From UBA2365 sp964594045 (GTDB lineage Bacteria; Bacteroidota; Bacteroidia; Chitinophagales; Saprospiraceae): DNA of 64,000 nucleotides. The notes beneath the pieces were generated by a model. It worked only from the letters and a program-made list of their open reading frames with translations, made no database searches and was not told where the DNA came from. Position 1 is the first letter of the stretch, and every line of letters begins with the position of its first letter. The position numbers and the translations under genes are program-made. Below are positions 1 to 8,885 of this stretch, one piece after another. The DNA is taken from the NCBI GenBank assembly GCA_964594045.1, contig CAZQKR010000014.1, positions 34,576-98,575 on the forward strand, in the 5' to 3' direction.

Positions 1-1460
1 CTGACGTATTGCAGGACGTTGGAGTTGACCATATTGCTGACGAATGTAGTGCCTTCGATGCCAAGACCATTGTATTTAGCGCCCTGCCGGACAGTCACCG
101 GATCATAGCCATGTTCCCGCAGATTGTAGTTGTCCAGCCCGAATTTTGCATTGAAGGTAAAATAATTCAGGAATTTGTATTCCAGTGATGCGTTGCTGAC
201 GTTCCTGTTGGTATACGCTACGTTGACTGTTTCATTGGCGATGGCCACCGGGTTCGCATATGGTCCGTCCTCATTGTAGGAACCATCTTCATTATAGACC
301 GGGTAGATAGCCGGGATTGACAGTGCATTTGGCAGCGGGCCGAAAAGTGTCTGATCACCTTCAACCCTGTTGTTTTCAGAATATGCGAGGGAAAAACCGG
401 CACCGATAGTAAGGTTTTTCAGCAGTTTGTGATCGACGTTCAAACGGCCTGAATATCTGTCAAAGGAGGTGCCTTTGACTGTTCCGACCTGGTTGTAAAA
501 GTTGCCGGAAAGAAAAAGCCTGGTTTTATCATTACCGCTGCTCAGTGAAAGTTCAGTATTGGAGGTAGGTGCGGTTTGCAGGATCTGATCCATCCAATCC
601 GTATCGATACCCTGAACATTCGTCCCTTTGTATTCATTCCATTGTTGGGCGTTCATCAGTTCCAGCCTTCTTTCACTGGGAAAAGACTGCAATCCATAGT
701 AGGTATTGAGGTTCACTTCAGTTTTTTGCAGGCTGCCTTTCCTGGTGGTGATCAAAATAACCCCGTTGGATCCCCTTGCACCATAGATGGCCGTGGAGGA
801 AGCATCCTTCAGAATAGTAAAGGATTCAATGTCTCCCGGGTTGAGGTCTGAAAGTGCGTCGATCTCCTGTCCGCTGTAGCCTATCTGGCCGAAACTTCCC
901 GTGATCACTGGAACTCCGTCAATGATGATCAATGGTTGGTTGCCTGCGTTGATGGAACTGCCGCCCCGAAGCTTGATCGAACTTTGCCCGCCCGGAGTAC
1001 CGCTGTTTTGTGTGATGGCCACGCCGGCAGCAACGCCCTGGAGCACACCGTCTATCGTCCGGAGCGGAATATTCCTGATTTCTTTGTCGCTAACTGCAGC
1101 GACTGAACCGGAAATGAGTTTCTTACTGGATGTATTGTATCCGACAACCAGGACTTCATCCAGTTTGACCTGGTCATCCTCCAGTTGTACATCCAGGGTA
1201 GTCTTCATCTGCACATTTACTTCCATTGTTTTCATGCCGATAAAAGAAAAGATCAGAATTCCATCCGGAGCAACTTCGATGGAATAATTTCCTTCCAGAT
1301 CGGTAATGGTACCATTTTGTGTGTTTTTCTCAATAACGGTAACACCGGTCAGCGGCGTTTTGTCGCTTGCTGAAACCACGTTTCCCGTGACTACAAGTTT
1401 CTGGGACATCAGAAAGCCAGAAAACGCACTTACCAGCATGAACAGCAGTAATTTTCTCAT
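1..1460 (-). CDS. SusC/RagA family TonB-linked outer membrane receptor, N-terminal part (C-terminus beyond the window)
   Basis: Reading the minus strand from the ATG at 1460 gives an uninterrupted frame of about 486 codons to the window edge. It begins with a signal peptide (MRKLLLFMLVSAFSGFLMSQ), then a carboxypeptidase-like regulatory domain (about residues 22-100, with the TDLEGNYSIEV stretch). The linker DEVLVVGYNTSSK and a TonB plug domain follow, with the SusC hallmarks GVLQGVAAGV, IKLRGGSSI and PLIIIDGVP, and then the first barrel strands. SusC proteins import oligosaccharides or peptides through the outer membrane with a SusD lipoprotein, expected to the left of position 1. No clear ribosome binding site is visible, as is usual in Bacteroidota. 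The substrate cannot be told from this part. Confidence 0.95.
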   Translation of the reverse strand, partial: MRKLLLFMLVSAFSGFLMSQKLVVTGNVVSASDKTPLTGVTVIEKNTQNGTITDLEGNYSIEVAPDGILIFSFIGMKTMEVNVQMKTTLDVQLEDDQVKLDEVLVVGYNTSSKKLISGSVAAVSDKEIRNIPLRTIDGVLQGVAAGVAITQNSGTPGGQSSIKLRGGSSINAGNQPLIIIDGVPVITGSFGQIGYSGQEIDALSDLNPGDIESFTILKDASSTAIYGARGSNGVILITTRKGSLQKTEVNLNTYYGLQSFPSERRLELMNAQQWNEYKGTNVQGIDTDWMDQILQTAPTSNTELSLSSGNDKTRLFLSGNFYNQVGTVKGTSFDRYSGRLNVDHKLLKNLTIGAGFSLAYSENNRVEGDQTLFGPLPNALSIPAIYPVYNEDGSYNEDGPYANPVAIANETVNVAYTNRNVSNASLEYKFLNYFTFNAKFGLDNYNLREHGYDPVTVRQGAKYNGLGIEGTTFVSNMVNSNVLQYV

Positions 1461-2130
1461 ACGATCATCATTTAATGTATTTATTGATATAATTTTCGTT
1501 ATTGCCCACCCAAAACAAAGTATTTCCCGGATTAGGATTCAGCATTTCCAAATATCGGAATTGCTTTCAAAAATAGCGATTTTTTAATAATCCATCTAAT
1601 TCCATTTTGATTTTTCAAGTTAGGTGATGGAACCTTATGTGACTGATGTCATCCGTTGTGTTGTAATAGCGTGGAAAAATTGGTTTTTGAATGATCCAAT
1701 AATAAAATACTCACTTTCGATAGGAATTTTATTCCCGAAAATATATTCATAGCTGATATGAAGAGGTTCAGTTTCTACCGGAATCATTGATTCAGTTTGG
1801 CAGGAATATCCAGGATATCATTGATCCTTTGACATTTGGTACTGTTTTCACCCTTCAAAGCAGGCATTCACGGGAAGCATGGATGTCTCAGATCTGTTCA
1901 AAATTGTTTTTCGCACCACATATTTGATACCGTCTCAGATTGGATAAATGAGTGTTGAGTGAAACTTTCGAATGGTTTTTGAACAACAAATGATCCTCGA
2001 ATTCGCGGCATAACTGCTCTGAAAGTTCGCTTGTAAATCATCTGTTTATAAGATAAAAGAATATCTCAAAAATACTGCAAACTCCTGATAGTCTGTTAGA
2101 TATTTGCGGCAGGGTTTGTTCCACGGGCTG
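1461..2130. other. intergenic stretch without a convincing gene
   Basis: AT-rich DNA between the SusC start and the attC-like palindrome. The short open frames here (for example 2104-2397 plus) show no protein-like composition or recognisable motif. No hairpin with a T-tract was found. The susC promoter must lie at the left end, but none of the candidate TTTG/TAnnTTTG words there has good spacing. Confidence 0.5.
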
Positions 2131-2240
2131 GCGCCTGGCACAGTTGCGGATTACGGAGCACAAAACTGTCAATACATCACAAAAATTGTTGCGAAGGAAA
2201 ATGTTCATTCAAACACTTCACCCGCCATTGAGCCAAACGC
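2131..2240. repeat. attC-like imperfect palindrome downstream of a small membrane-protein gene
   Basis: The outer arms 2131-2142 (GCGCCTGGCACA) and 2229-2240 (TGAGCCAAACGC) pair at 9 of 12 positions. On the minus strand two of the three mismatches become G-U wobbles. Inner segments (GCGGAT near 2145 with ACCCGC near 2221) can also pair with a bulge. The element is about 110 bp and sits just after the stop of the minus-strand gene at 2290. A word resembling its edge (CAAGCGT on the minus strand) recurs at that gene's start. This is the form of a folded integron-type recombination site, but canonical RYYYAAC/GTTRRRY boxes are imperfect and no integrase is seen. Confidence 0.4.
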
Positions 2241-2289
2241 TTGTGAGCACCTGGTGTTTTGTCCACAGTTGATCCTTTTTTCCTGGCCG

Positions 2290-2847
2290 TCAAAATTGCT
2301 CTTCTTTATGTTCTCCAATATTGTGTTTCATTTTTTGTCCGTCGCCGCTCGTTACATAACCAGCAACGACTTCTTCTTTTCGTTGTCCGTCTGCTAAGTA
2401 GTCAATGTATATTGTGCAATCACCTGTTATTTCAACCCAGATTGTTTTACTTTCTCCCTCATTCAATTTTTCAATGTGTTCTGTTTCGCAACCAACGATA
2501 TTAATGTCCGTCAAAGTTGTCTCAGTTCCGTTTATGAATGTGATTCTCATAGTGTTGAGCAATATAATAGCTACCCAACAATAAACAAGCATTACGGGAA
2601 TATTCAATAACATTAGTCCTGAAGTCATTAACAGTTTTCGCCTGTTCACTTTGTCTTTGAAGGCTTTTACTAAAATGGAAATAAGTATTACAATGTTTAT
2701 CAAACCTGTAAGTGCGATATAACCATAACCAACAAAAAGTAACTCAAACGAAGAAGTTGAAAAGTAAAGTCCGAAAATGGTCGTCCCGAGCAAGAATGAA
2801 ATTAATGCTGTTTGTTGTCCGAGTTTTATGTTTGGTTCTTTCGTCAT
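2290..2847 (-). CDS. small membrane protein of unknown function, possible gene cassette
   Basis: 185 residues from the ATG at 2847 (MTKEPN). A longer start at 2883 would add 12 unlikely residues that overlap a conserved-looking boundary sequence. Three hydrophobic segments (about residues 14-30, 40-65 and 77-100) are followed by a roughly 85-residue soluble C-terminal domain. That domain has two cysteines (VGCETEH and TGDCTIY), which could form a disulfide. I do not recognise the family. The gene stands alone: an attC-like palindrome lies downstream, and a boundary sequence (CTGTTATACAGGAGTTGGCA, read on the minus strand) directly precedes the start. This suggests a mobile single-gene cassette rather than part of an operon. 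Confidence 0.7.
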   Translation of the reverse strand: MTKEPNIKLGQQTALISFLLGTTIFGLYFSTSSFELLFVGYGYIALTGLINIVILISILVKAFKDKVNRRKLLMTSGLMLLNIPVMLVYCWVAIILLNTMRITFINGTETTLTDINIVGCETEHIEKLNEGESKTIWVEITGDCTIYIDYLADGQRKEEVVAGYVTSGDGQKMKHNIGEHKEEQF

Positions 2848-3308
2848 ACGCTTGCTGCCAACTCCTGTATAACAGCACCCCAATCCTTTTTACCCCAACT
2901 CTGTTAATAGGTACATATTAAACACTGAAAGATAAAGGCATGTGGATGCAGAACAGCATTTCAAGATGGATCCAGATTATTTTACGCTAAAAATAATCAT
3001 TTTTTTATTATTGATCAAAAATCTGAATTAAACTGATGAATTACTTACTCCTTATGCCGCTGGTTCTGCAGGCATCTTCATGAACATTGTATATGGAGGT
3101 AATTAAATAACAATCGCCGGATGGGTCCTTAAAACCCAGTAGAAAACCTTTAGTATCTTGCAGATCTTTCTGAATTTTTTTCGAATGAAGGTTTTTCAAT
3201 TGTTTACTTGTTGAATTGATGACCAGCTATGTCCGGCGCATAACAAGTATTTTTTTCTCTTATATGGTCATTGGGCTGTTGTCACGTAAAGCCACCTGGC
3301 AGCCGAAG
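2848..3308. other. intergenic stretch
   Basis: The first 40 bases hold the presumed cassette boundary described with the preceding gene. The remaining roughly 420 bases are AT-rich, with no gene, terminator or repeat that I can support. Confidence 0.5.
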
Positions 3309-4514
3309 CTATTTCTCTCTCCTGATCTTCAGTTTATATAATTGATGATCATGGTCAAGGGCGATAAAGCTTTGATCATTATACACCTCGATTATTCTAT
3401 AGAACTGTTTATTCCTGATCATGCTTTTAATAATGCCTGTCAGCGGGTCCAATAATTGTATGAAGCTGTCGTCTTCATTAATGATGACAAATTCCTCCTT
3501 GTCTCCATTCTGTTCTATCAGAGAAATCGAAGAAAGGTAATTTATACACCATGGATGTTCACATGACCAGATCAAATCTTTACTTTTTTGATCAAAAGCC
3601 TGAATTTTATTAAAATCAGTGAGGAATGTGATTGATCCATATTTATTGATATTACCACTGTTTGAAATATTCTGTGCATAGCCAAAAGGGATTTCCTCGT
3701 CATTTATATGAATGAATTGGAAATCGTCTTTCAGTGCCATTGAAATGAAAGTTCCGTACAATGAAACCAATAAATGATCATTTCTTATTTTGGAACGAAA
3801 AAGCCTGCGATCAAATGCTTTGAAATTCAGGTGTTTATCAATAGTTTTATCATTTAAATTAATAAAATCCATGGATAAATCAGGATAATTATGATTAAGA
3901 TATATCAGGATTTCTTTATCCGCTTTGTACGGTAATAATATCCCGTTGTATATGTCACCATATTCATGAAAGGTACAAATTGTATCAGAATAGGTCAGCT
4001 TAAAATCGCTTCTGATGATATAATTCAAATCGTTAGCCTTAATTGAAAAATAAACATGTTTGCTATCCACAGTATAGGAACCTACATTTTCCAGAAAAGC
4101 TTTCTTTAACGTTTTGTCATTTTGGATGTCATGATAGATATATAGTTGAGTACGTTGATCAAAAAGAATGCAGTAGTCTCCGGAAATTTGTATTTCATAA
4201 TCACGAAAATCGATGAAAAAGTTACCGGGTGTTTCGATCAGATGTTCTCCACTTTCTACACTGTATATATCAAAAGTGTTTAAATTATCAGTTGTGGCAA
4301 AGTATTTTTGATCGTAAAGGTTGGTGAAAAGTAGTCCACTTTTTGCATCTACTTTCCAAATAGTGTCAAATACGATGGTTGGGTCGATGCTTTCATCGCA
4401 GTTATGAAGAAGAGTTTCGTCCTTGACAGGATCGTCTTTTGAACAACTAAGAAAATTGATTGAAATAAGCATAATTAATGCGATCAGTTCAGATGATTTA
4501 AGTAAGGTTTTCAT
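3309..4514 (-). CDS. lipoprotein with quinoprotein-like beta-propeller repeats
   Basis: 401 residues. The N-terminus is a lipoprotein signal with lipobox FLSC (Cys24), so the protein is predicted to be anchored to a membrane after export. Repeats of PQQ-like blade character are visible, such as IQAFDQKSKDLIWSCEH and IQLLDPLTGIIKSMIRN, each with a strand, a small turn and a Trp- or Ile-containing strand. Together these suggest a seven- or eight-bladed propeller filling the chain. No catalytic residues can be assigned. The gene is noticeably more AT-rich than the peptidase genes beside it, and it stands alone on the minus strand. BamB is a structural alternative, but the sequence is too divergent to claim that role. 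Confidence 0.7.
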   Translation of the reverse strand: MKTLLKSSELIALIMLISINFLSCSKDDPVKDETLLHNCDESIDPTIVFDTIWKVDAKSGLLFTNLYDQKYFATTDNLNTFDIYSVESGEHLIETPGNFFIDFRDYEIQISGDYCILFDQRTQLYIYHDIQNDKTLKKAFLENVGSYTVDSKHVYFSIKANDLNYIIRSDFKLTYSDTICTFHEYGDIYNGILLPYKADKEILIYLNHNYPDLSMDFINLNDKTIDKHLNFKAFDRRLFRSKIRNDHLLVSLYGTFISMALKDDFQFIHINDEEIPFGYAQNISNSGNINKYGSITFLTDFNKIQAFDQKSKDLIWSCEHPWCINYLSSISLIEQNGDKEEFVIINEDDSFIQLLDPLTGIIKSMIRNKQFYRIIEVYNDQSFIALDHDHQLYKLKIRREK

Positions 4515-4630
4515 ATTTGTACAATTTAAGAAATATGTATTTATTAGAACGAATTCAATGCTTTGTCGCTGCTTATATGCAAAACTATACTTTGTCCATT
4601 GGTGCGCTGCTTTATTTTTTTGACCTTCCG

Positions 4631-4703
4631 ACCACGGGATGGCGGATCAGTCCCTGATGCTTGCTTTACCCGATCAGGACAGGTCCGCAATGACAACCCG
4701 TTA
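4631..4703. repeat. dispersed intergenic repeat, copy 1
   Basis: Contains GGCGGATCAG and GTCCGCAATGACAACCCG. A shorter relative at 12723-12757 has TGCGGATCAGGACCACAAT and AACAACCCGG. Copies lie in gene-free DNA between minus-strand genes. The remainder of the 4515-4828 gap holds nothing else recognisable; the short frames crossing it are not protein-like. Confidence 0.4.
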
Positions 4704-4828
4704 ACGAGCATCGCAATTGACAATTCCGAAGTATTGGATTGGCCTGGATCCTGAAGTCTTTTTGATGATCCTTCTTTGCGCAATTTTGTAGTTTCAAAGC
4801 TCCTTGCGGTTAAAAATTTGGTTCCTGT

Positions 4829-6787
4829 CTACAGTTTCACCAGCTTCATAACCCGGCTTGAGCCACCATCATTTTCCCTGATAATGATAAGGTACATGCC
4901 TGATTCCAGGTGTTCAATCAGGACCGGTTCGTCATTATTCACGTAACCTGAACTCAGGCGTCTGCCATCCATTCCCATCATTACAAATTCAAAACTCTGC
5001 TCAGCTCCACTGACAAAAAAATTTGTACCTGCAGGATTCGGGAATAGTCGTATTTCATCCGTGATTCTTTCACTTTCAGTGCCAACCATGATCGAGCCCA
5101 TGTCATACGGTCCCGAATGATCCACAAGGGAGAATGTGAGCATTTCAAATCCGGCAACCATTCTCGGGGCGGAAGAGGTACTGCCTGTACTCGTTCTGGT
5201 TGACAACCCGGCCTTCCCGCCTTCATTGCGCAGCACCATCACCGGTGCTTTTCCATAACCATGCAGCCTGTAGCCCTGACCTTCATTTGAAAACCTGAAA
5301 TAGTTTTCATCAGTCAGCCAGATCCCGTATTTCAGTGTATCTCTCGCCATTGCATACGGAACAGCAGTGGCAGAGTTCTCATACATATCACTGTCAAAGA
5401 AAGTATTGGGCATGATCACCGTCTGATCCAGTAAACCAAAGCCTTGCCCGAAGCTCAATTCTGCATAATAGGAAGCATATTCTTCATAGAAATGATCAAC
5501 CACCGTTTTTCCCGCAAATCTTGCATCATCTCCCAAAAAAGCACTGACCGTGCCGGTTGCCCGTAGCTTATTCTGCAATAACAAACCATTCGCGGCAGGC
5601 ATAAAAGCCTTCAAAGACTCCGTTGTATTTGCCAGAAGGACGATTTTGGGAGATCCGGATATAAGTTGACTCAGCTCAGAATCATCTGCAGAAGATCCAT
5701 CGATCCCTTCCACTACGACTTCATTTGCACCCAGAAGAATCAATTCGGCCCGGTACATATCCGCCAGCGCCTGATCTCCTGTCAGGATCAATATAGGATC
5801 TGCACTGTTCCCCGTGTGATTTTGCAATTCGTCCAGCAGAGCTCTATTTTTTTGAAGAAGCTTCGTTCCGCTGGCGAAAACAGTGTACAAACCACTTGTG
5901 ATCAGCTCAGGCGGATGAAGTTCAGCCGTGAGCGTACTCAGGCTAATTTCACCTGTTTTGAAATGATAGGTGCATCCGTGCAACAACTGGACCACCCTGA
6001 CCGAATCAACCAGAAGTTTGGTATCATGCTGACTGAAAGGTGATCCTGGTATGTACAGATTCGCACAACCCGTGCCAAACACTGTTCCCAATCCATGCTC
6101 ATCTATGGTCATGCAGGTAAGGTCATCCATTCCCAGACCGATGATCTGCTGACCTGTATTGAGAAAATAATTGCCCAAAAAACCAGTCAGTCTGCCAAAT
6201 CTTCCCCTTTCGCAAAAATGGGTGTCAAACAAATGTCCCGGTACAAAATCCAGAAAATCATCTGCCAGCGTAATGTATTTATTGAATGGATCTTCTATAC
6301 ATTCATCCGGATATGCGCTGCCCAGCCTTGCGGTGAAAACTATACCGGAAAGGATATGCATACCAGCCGATGTACCTCCGATCGTTCCTCCATTCTGATA
6401 TATCTGCCTGACCGCATCCAGCAACTTGGTTCCTTTGTAATAATTGTAATAATCATATTGGTCGCCGCCTCTGAAAAATATCATCTGATAGGTTAGCAGG
6501 CTGTCAAAAAGGTTTTGATCATCTGCTGCTGCACGGCTGCTCACCGCAAATTCCTTAGCAAATGCTGCTCCGCACTGCTGTTTGAAATAAGGAGCAAGAC
6601 TACCTGTAGAGGCACCTATGATCGCAACTCTTTTGCCCTCTCCTGCCCATTTATAAGCGGGTGTGCTCCAACTGTTGGCTCCATTCTTTTCCGAACCACC
6701 ACCTACGATCAGTAAACGACCATTCTGCGCATTGATCAACATAGGGAAAAGCAATAAGAGCAGCAGGAAAATATGTTTGTTTATCAT
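4829..6787 (-). CDS. secreted cyanophycinase-like S51 peptidase with type IX secretion C-terminal domain
   Basis: 652 residues: signal peptide (1-20), an S51 peptidase domain from LLIVGGGSEKNG (about 24-300), a middle region of about 280 residues, and a Por sorting domain (about 580-652, starting near RLFPNPAGTNFF, with the SGMYLIII strand and a basic end). The nucleophile motif GGTSAG puts the serine at residue 139. FRGGDQ near 104-109 is the conserved oxyanion/substrate loop of the family. S51 cyanophycinases cut cyanophycin to beta-Asp-Arg dipeptides. The sorting domain implies export through the outer membrane to the cell surface or medium. The gene is divergent from a second S51 gene 81 bp away, suggesting shared regulation. 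At more than twice the usual S51 length, it may act on other isoaspartyl-containing polymers. Confidence 0.88.
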   Translation of the reverse strand: MINKHIFLLLLLLFPMLINAQNGRLLIVGGGSEKNGANSWSTPAYKWAGEGKRVAIIGASTGSLAPYFKQQCGAAFAKEFAVSSRAAADDQNLFDSLLTYQMIFFRGGDQYDYYNYYKGTKLLDAVRQIYQNGGTIGGTSAGMHILSGIVFTARLGSAYPDECIEDPFNKYITLADDFLDFVPGHLFDTHFCERGRFGRLTGFLGNYFLNTGQQIIGLGMDDLTCMTIDEHGLGTVFGTGCANLYIPGSPFSQHDTKLLVDSVRVVQLLHGCTYHFKTGEISLSTLTAELHPPELITSGLYTVFASGTKLLQKNRALLDELQNHTGNSADPILILTGDQALADMYRAELILLGANEVVVEGIDGSSADDSELSQLISGSPKIVLLANTTESLKAFMPAANGLLLQNKLRATGTVSAFLGDDARFAGKTVVDHFYEEYASYYAELSFGQGFGLLDQTVIMPNTFFDSDMYENSATAVPYAMARDTLKYGIWLTDENYFRFSNEGQGYRLHGYGKAPVMVLRNEGGKAGLSTRTSTGSTSSAPRMVAGFEMLTFSLVDHSGPYDMGSIMVGTESERITDEIRLFPNPAGTNFFVSGAEQSFEFVMMGMDGRRLSSGYVNNDEPVLIEHLESGMYLIIIRENDGGSSRVMKLVKL

Positions 6788-6840
6788 ATTGATCGCAGAT
6801 TTGAAACTTCAAAAAATTGAGATAAAAAACCAAATTTCCT

Positions 6841-6848
6841 CAAATATA
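6841..6848 (-). promoter_or_regulatory. candidate -7 box (TATATTTG) for the minus-strand S51 gene
   Basis: The minus strand reads TATATTTG, fitting TAnnTTTG, 53 bp before the ATG at 6787. No good TTTG is found 19 bp upstream, so the call is weak. Confidence 0.35.
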
Positions 6849-6868
6849 GCGGGAATGTCCTTATTTTT

Positions 6869-7741
6869 ATGAAAATTTACGGAATGAGGCTTGATTTGAA
6901 ATCTATACCTGGGATACTTTTCGCTAGTTTATTACTTTTTTTTACGATTCCTGGATATACCCAAAAAATTTTGCCAAAGGGCAAACTCTTCATCATTGGT
7001 GGTGGATCAAAACCGAAAAGCCTGATGGATGAAATGCTGAAAACTGCTCAAATGAATCACAAAGACTACATCATCGTCCTGCCCATGTCCAGCGAAGCAC
7101 CTGATACTGCTGTGATGTATGCGAGAGAAGATTTTGCTGCATCCGGATACCATAATGTCGTCGGAATGAATATCAGCCAGGAAAGCGATTTAACGAGTGA
7201 AAGGATGGATTCCATCACCGGGGCTAAACTGATCTACATTTCCGGAGGAGATCAGAACAGGTTTATGGAAATCGTGGGAACCGGAAAACTTTACGAGTCA
7301 ATCCATAAAGCATATCTGTCAGGGGCAACTATAGCCGGAACCAGCGCCGGAGCTGCCGTGATGAGTAGAAAAATGCTGACGGGCAATTCCATCCGGTATC
7401 CGGACTATACCGGGCATTTTCCAACTATTGAACACAGCAATATCGAAATTGCCACTGGCCTGGGATTGGTTGAAGGCGTAATCATCGATCAGCATTTCAT
7501 CAAAAGACAGCGGATGAACAGGTTGATCGCAGCCTGTCTGGAAAATCCGGGTCATACCGGCATAGGCATTGATGAATCGACCGCCATAGTGGTGTCTGGT
7601 AAAAACATCAGGGTAGTCGGTGAGAACCAGGTGGTTGTGATCCGTAACCCCAAAAACTCCAGACAAAAAAAAGGCAGTCTGTTGGGGGGCAAAGGATTGA
7701 TCGTGGACATCTTGCTGCCGGGAGATAAATTCGGGATATAA
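6869..7741 (+). CDS. cyanophycinase-like S51 peptidase, exported
   Basis: 290 residues, close to normal cyanophycinase length. A signal peptide ends near GYTQ (residue 32). The fold begins at KLFIIGGGSKPK. ISGGDQNR lies at about 125-131, and GTSAGA places the nucleophilic serine at residue 159. IDQHFIKRQR and GIGIDESTA follow, as in the family. The expected product from cyanophycin is the beta-Asp-Arg dipeptide. Without a sorting domain it should stay in the periplasm, complementing the T9SS-exported paralogue encoded divergently. The next two genes follow within 11 and 2 bases and encode an isoaspartyl dipeptidase and an M28 peptidase, so the three are probably co-transcribed. The alternative start ATG at 6884 would shorten the signal peptide by five residues. 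Confidence 0.9.
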   Translation: MKIYGMRLDLKSIPGILFASLLLFFTIPGYTQKILPKGKLFIIGGGSKPKSLMDEMLKTAQMNHKDYIIVLPMSSEAPDTAVMYAREDFAASGYHNVVGMNISQESDLTSERMDSITGAKLIYISGGDQNRFMEIVGTGKLYESIHKAYLSGATIAGTSAGAAVMSRKMLTGNSIRYPDYTGHFPTIEHSNIEIATGLGLVEGVIIDQHFIKRQRMNRLIAACLENPGHTGIGIDESTAIVVSGKNIRVVGENQVVVIRNPKNSRQKKGSLLGGKGLIVDILLPGDKFGI

Positions 7742-7752
7742 AATATTTGAAT

Positions 7753-8883
7753 ATGTTGACTATATTTAAAAATGCGCACGTCTACAGCCCAGAAGACCTG
7801 GGGATCATGGATGTTTTGGTAGCAGGCAGAACCATCATATCCATTCAACAGAACATTGAGCTGACAGCCGGTTTTGAAACAGAAGTCATCAATTGCGAAG
7901 GGCTGAACCTGGTGCCGGGTCTGATCGACTCACATGTTCACATTACCGGAGGCGGTGGCGAAGGAGGTCCTGCCAGTCGCATGCCCGAACTGGAGATCGG
8001 CATGATGATCGATGGCGGTGTGACCACAGTGATCGGTTGCCTTGGAACGGATGGGATCACACGTTCTGTGGAAAGCGTTTTGATGAAGGTCAAGTCTATC
8101 CGCGCCAAAGGAATGTCCGCATGGATGTACACCGGAGCCTATCAGGTCCCTCCGCCGACCATCACAGGAGACATTGCAAAAGATATTGCCCTTTTTGAGG
8201 AGATCATAGGCGTGGGAGAGATTGCCATTTCTGATCACAGATCGTCTGTCCCTATCCTTTCAGAACTGGCTAAACTGGCAGCCCATGCACGAGTGGCCGG
8301 AATGATCGGAGGCAAAGCGGGCATCGTCAATATGCACATGGGTGATGCGAAAGATCCGTTCAGGCCCATACACGATGTTGTGGCCAACAGCGAACTCAAA
8401 TATACGCAGTTTGTGCCAACCCACTGCAACCGCAATGATCATATTTTTGAAGAAGCAAAAACTTACGGCAGGAAGGGTTATGTTGACATTACCACATCAT
8501 CTTATCCTTATTTCCCCGATGAAGAGATCAAGCCGTCCAAAGCATTAAATATCTTACTTGAAAGCGGTGTTCCTCTCGACCATATAACTTTTACTTCGGA
8601 TGCCTGCGGCTCCCTTCCTGGTTTCGATCCTGTGACCGGAAAGTTGGTCAGGATCGAAATGGGGCTGCCTGATTCCATACTTCGTGAGATCAGGGATGCC
8701 GTGATCGAGGAAAGTATCCCGTTGGAAAATGCATTGTACGTGGCGACCTGCAATCCTGCCAATATTTTAAAACTTCCTAAAAAAGGATATATCCGACAGG
8801 GATATGATGCCGACATACTGCTCATGGATCAGGAATTCAGTATTCGTTATTTGATGGCTAATGGTGTTTTTGTAAAAAGGTAA
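7753..8883 (+). CDS. iadA: isoaspartyl (beta-aspartyl) dipeptidase, M38 amidohydrolase family
   Basis: 376 residues from the ATG at 7753; a TTG two codons earlier is a weaker start. The metal motif SHVH (His61, His63) is followed by GGGGEGG, whose Glu matches the substrate-binding glutamate of E. coli IadA. ISDHRSS, the PTHCNRN histidine and TSDACGS (catalytic Asp) are all in order. No signal peptide, so cytoplasmic. It would split beta-Asp-Arg, made by the upstream S51 peptidase, into aspartate and arginine. Oddity: just before AISDHR, where I recall a carboxylated lysine in E. coli IadA (K-C-A-I-S-D-H), this protein has glutamate (E-I-A-I-S-D-H). A glutamate could bridge the two zincs directly. 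Otherwise the family match is clear. Confidence 0.92.
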   Translation: MLTIFKNAHVYSPEDLGIMDVLVAGRTIISIQQNIELTAGFETEVINCEGLNLVPGLIDSHVHITGGGGEGGPASRMPELEIGMMIDGGVTTVIGCLGTDGITRSVESVLMKVKSIRAKGMSAWMYTGAYQVPPPTITGDIAKDIALFEEIIGVGEIAISDHRSSVPILSELAKLAAHARVAGMIGGKAGIVNMHMGDAKDPFRPIHDVVANSELKYTQFVPTHCNRNDHIFEEAKTYGRKGYVDITTSSYPYFPDEEIKPSKALNILLESGVPLDHITFTSDACGSLPGFDPVTGKLVRIEMGLPDSILREIRDAVIEESIPLENALYVATCNPANILKLPKKGYIRQGYDADILLMDQEFSIRYLMANGVFVKR

Positions 8884-8885
8884 AA

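Noticed and set aside
2104..2504. Small plus-strand genes
   Set aside because: They read through the attC-like palindrome and the antisense of the membrane-protein gene.
4544..4783. Small genes on either strand in the 4515-4828 gap
   Set aside because: They overlap each other and a dispersed repeat, and show no protein-like pattern.
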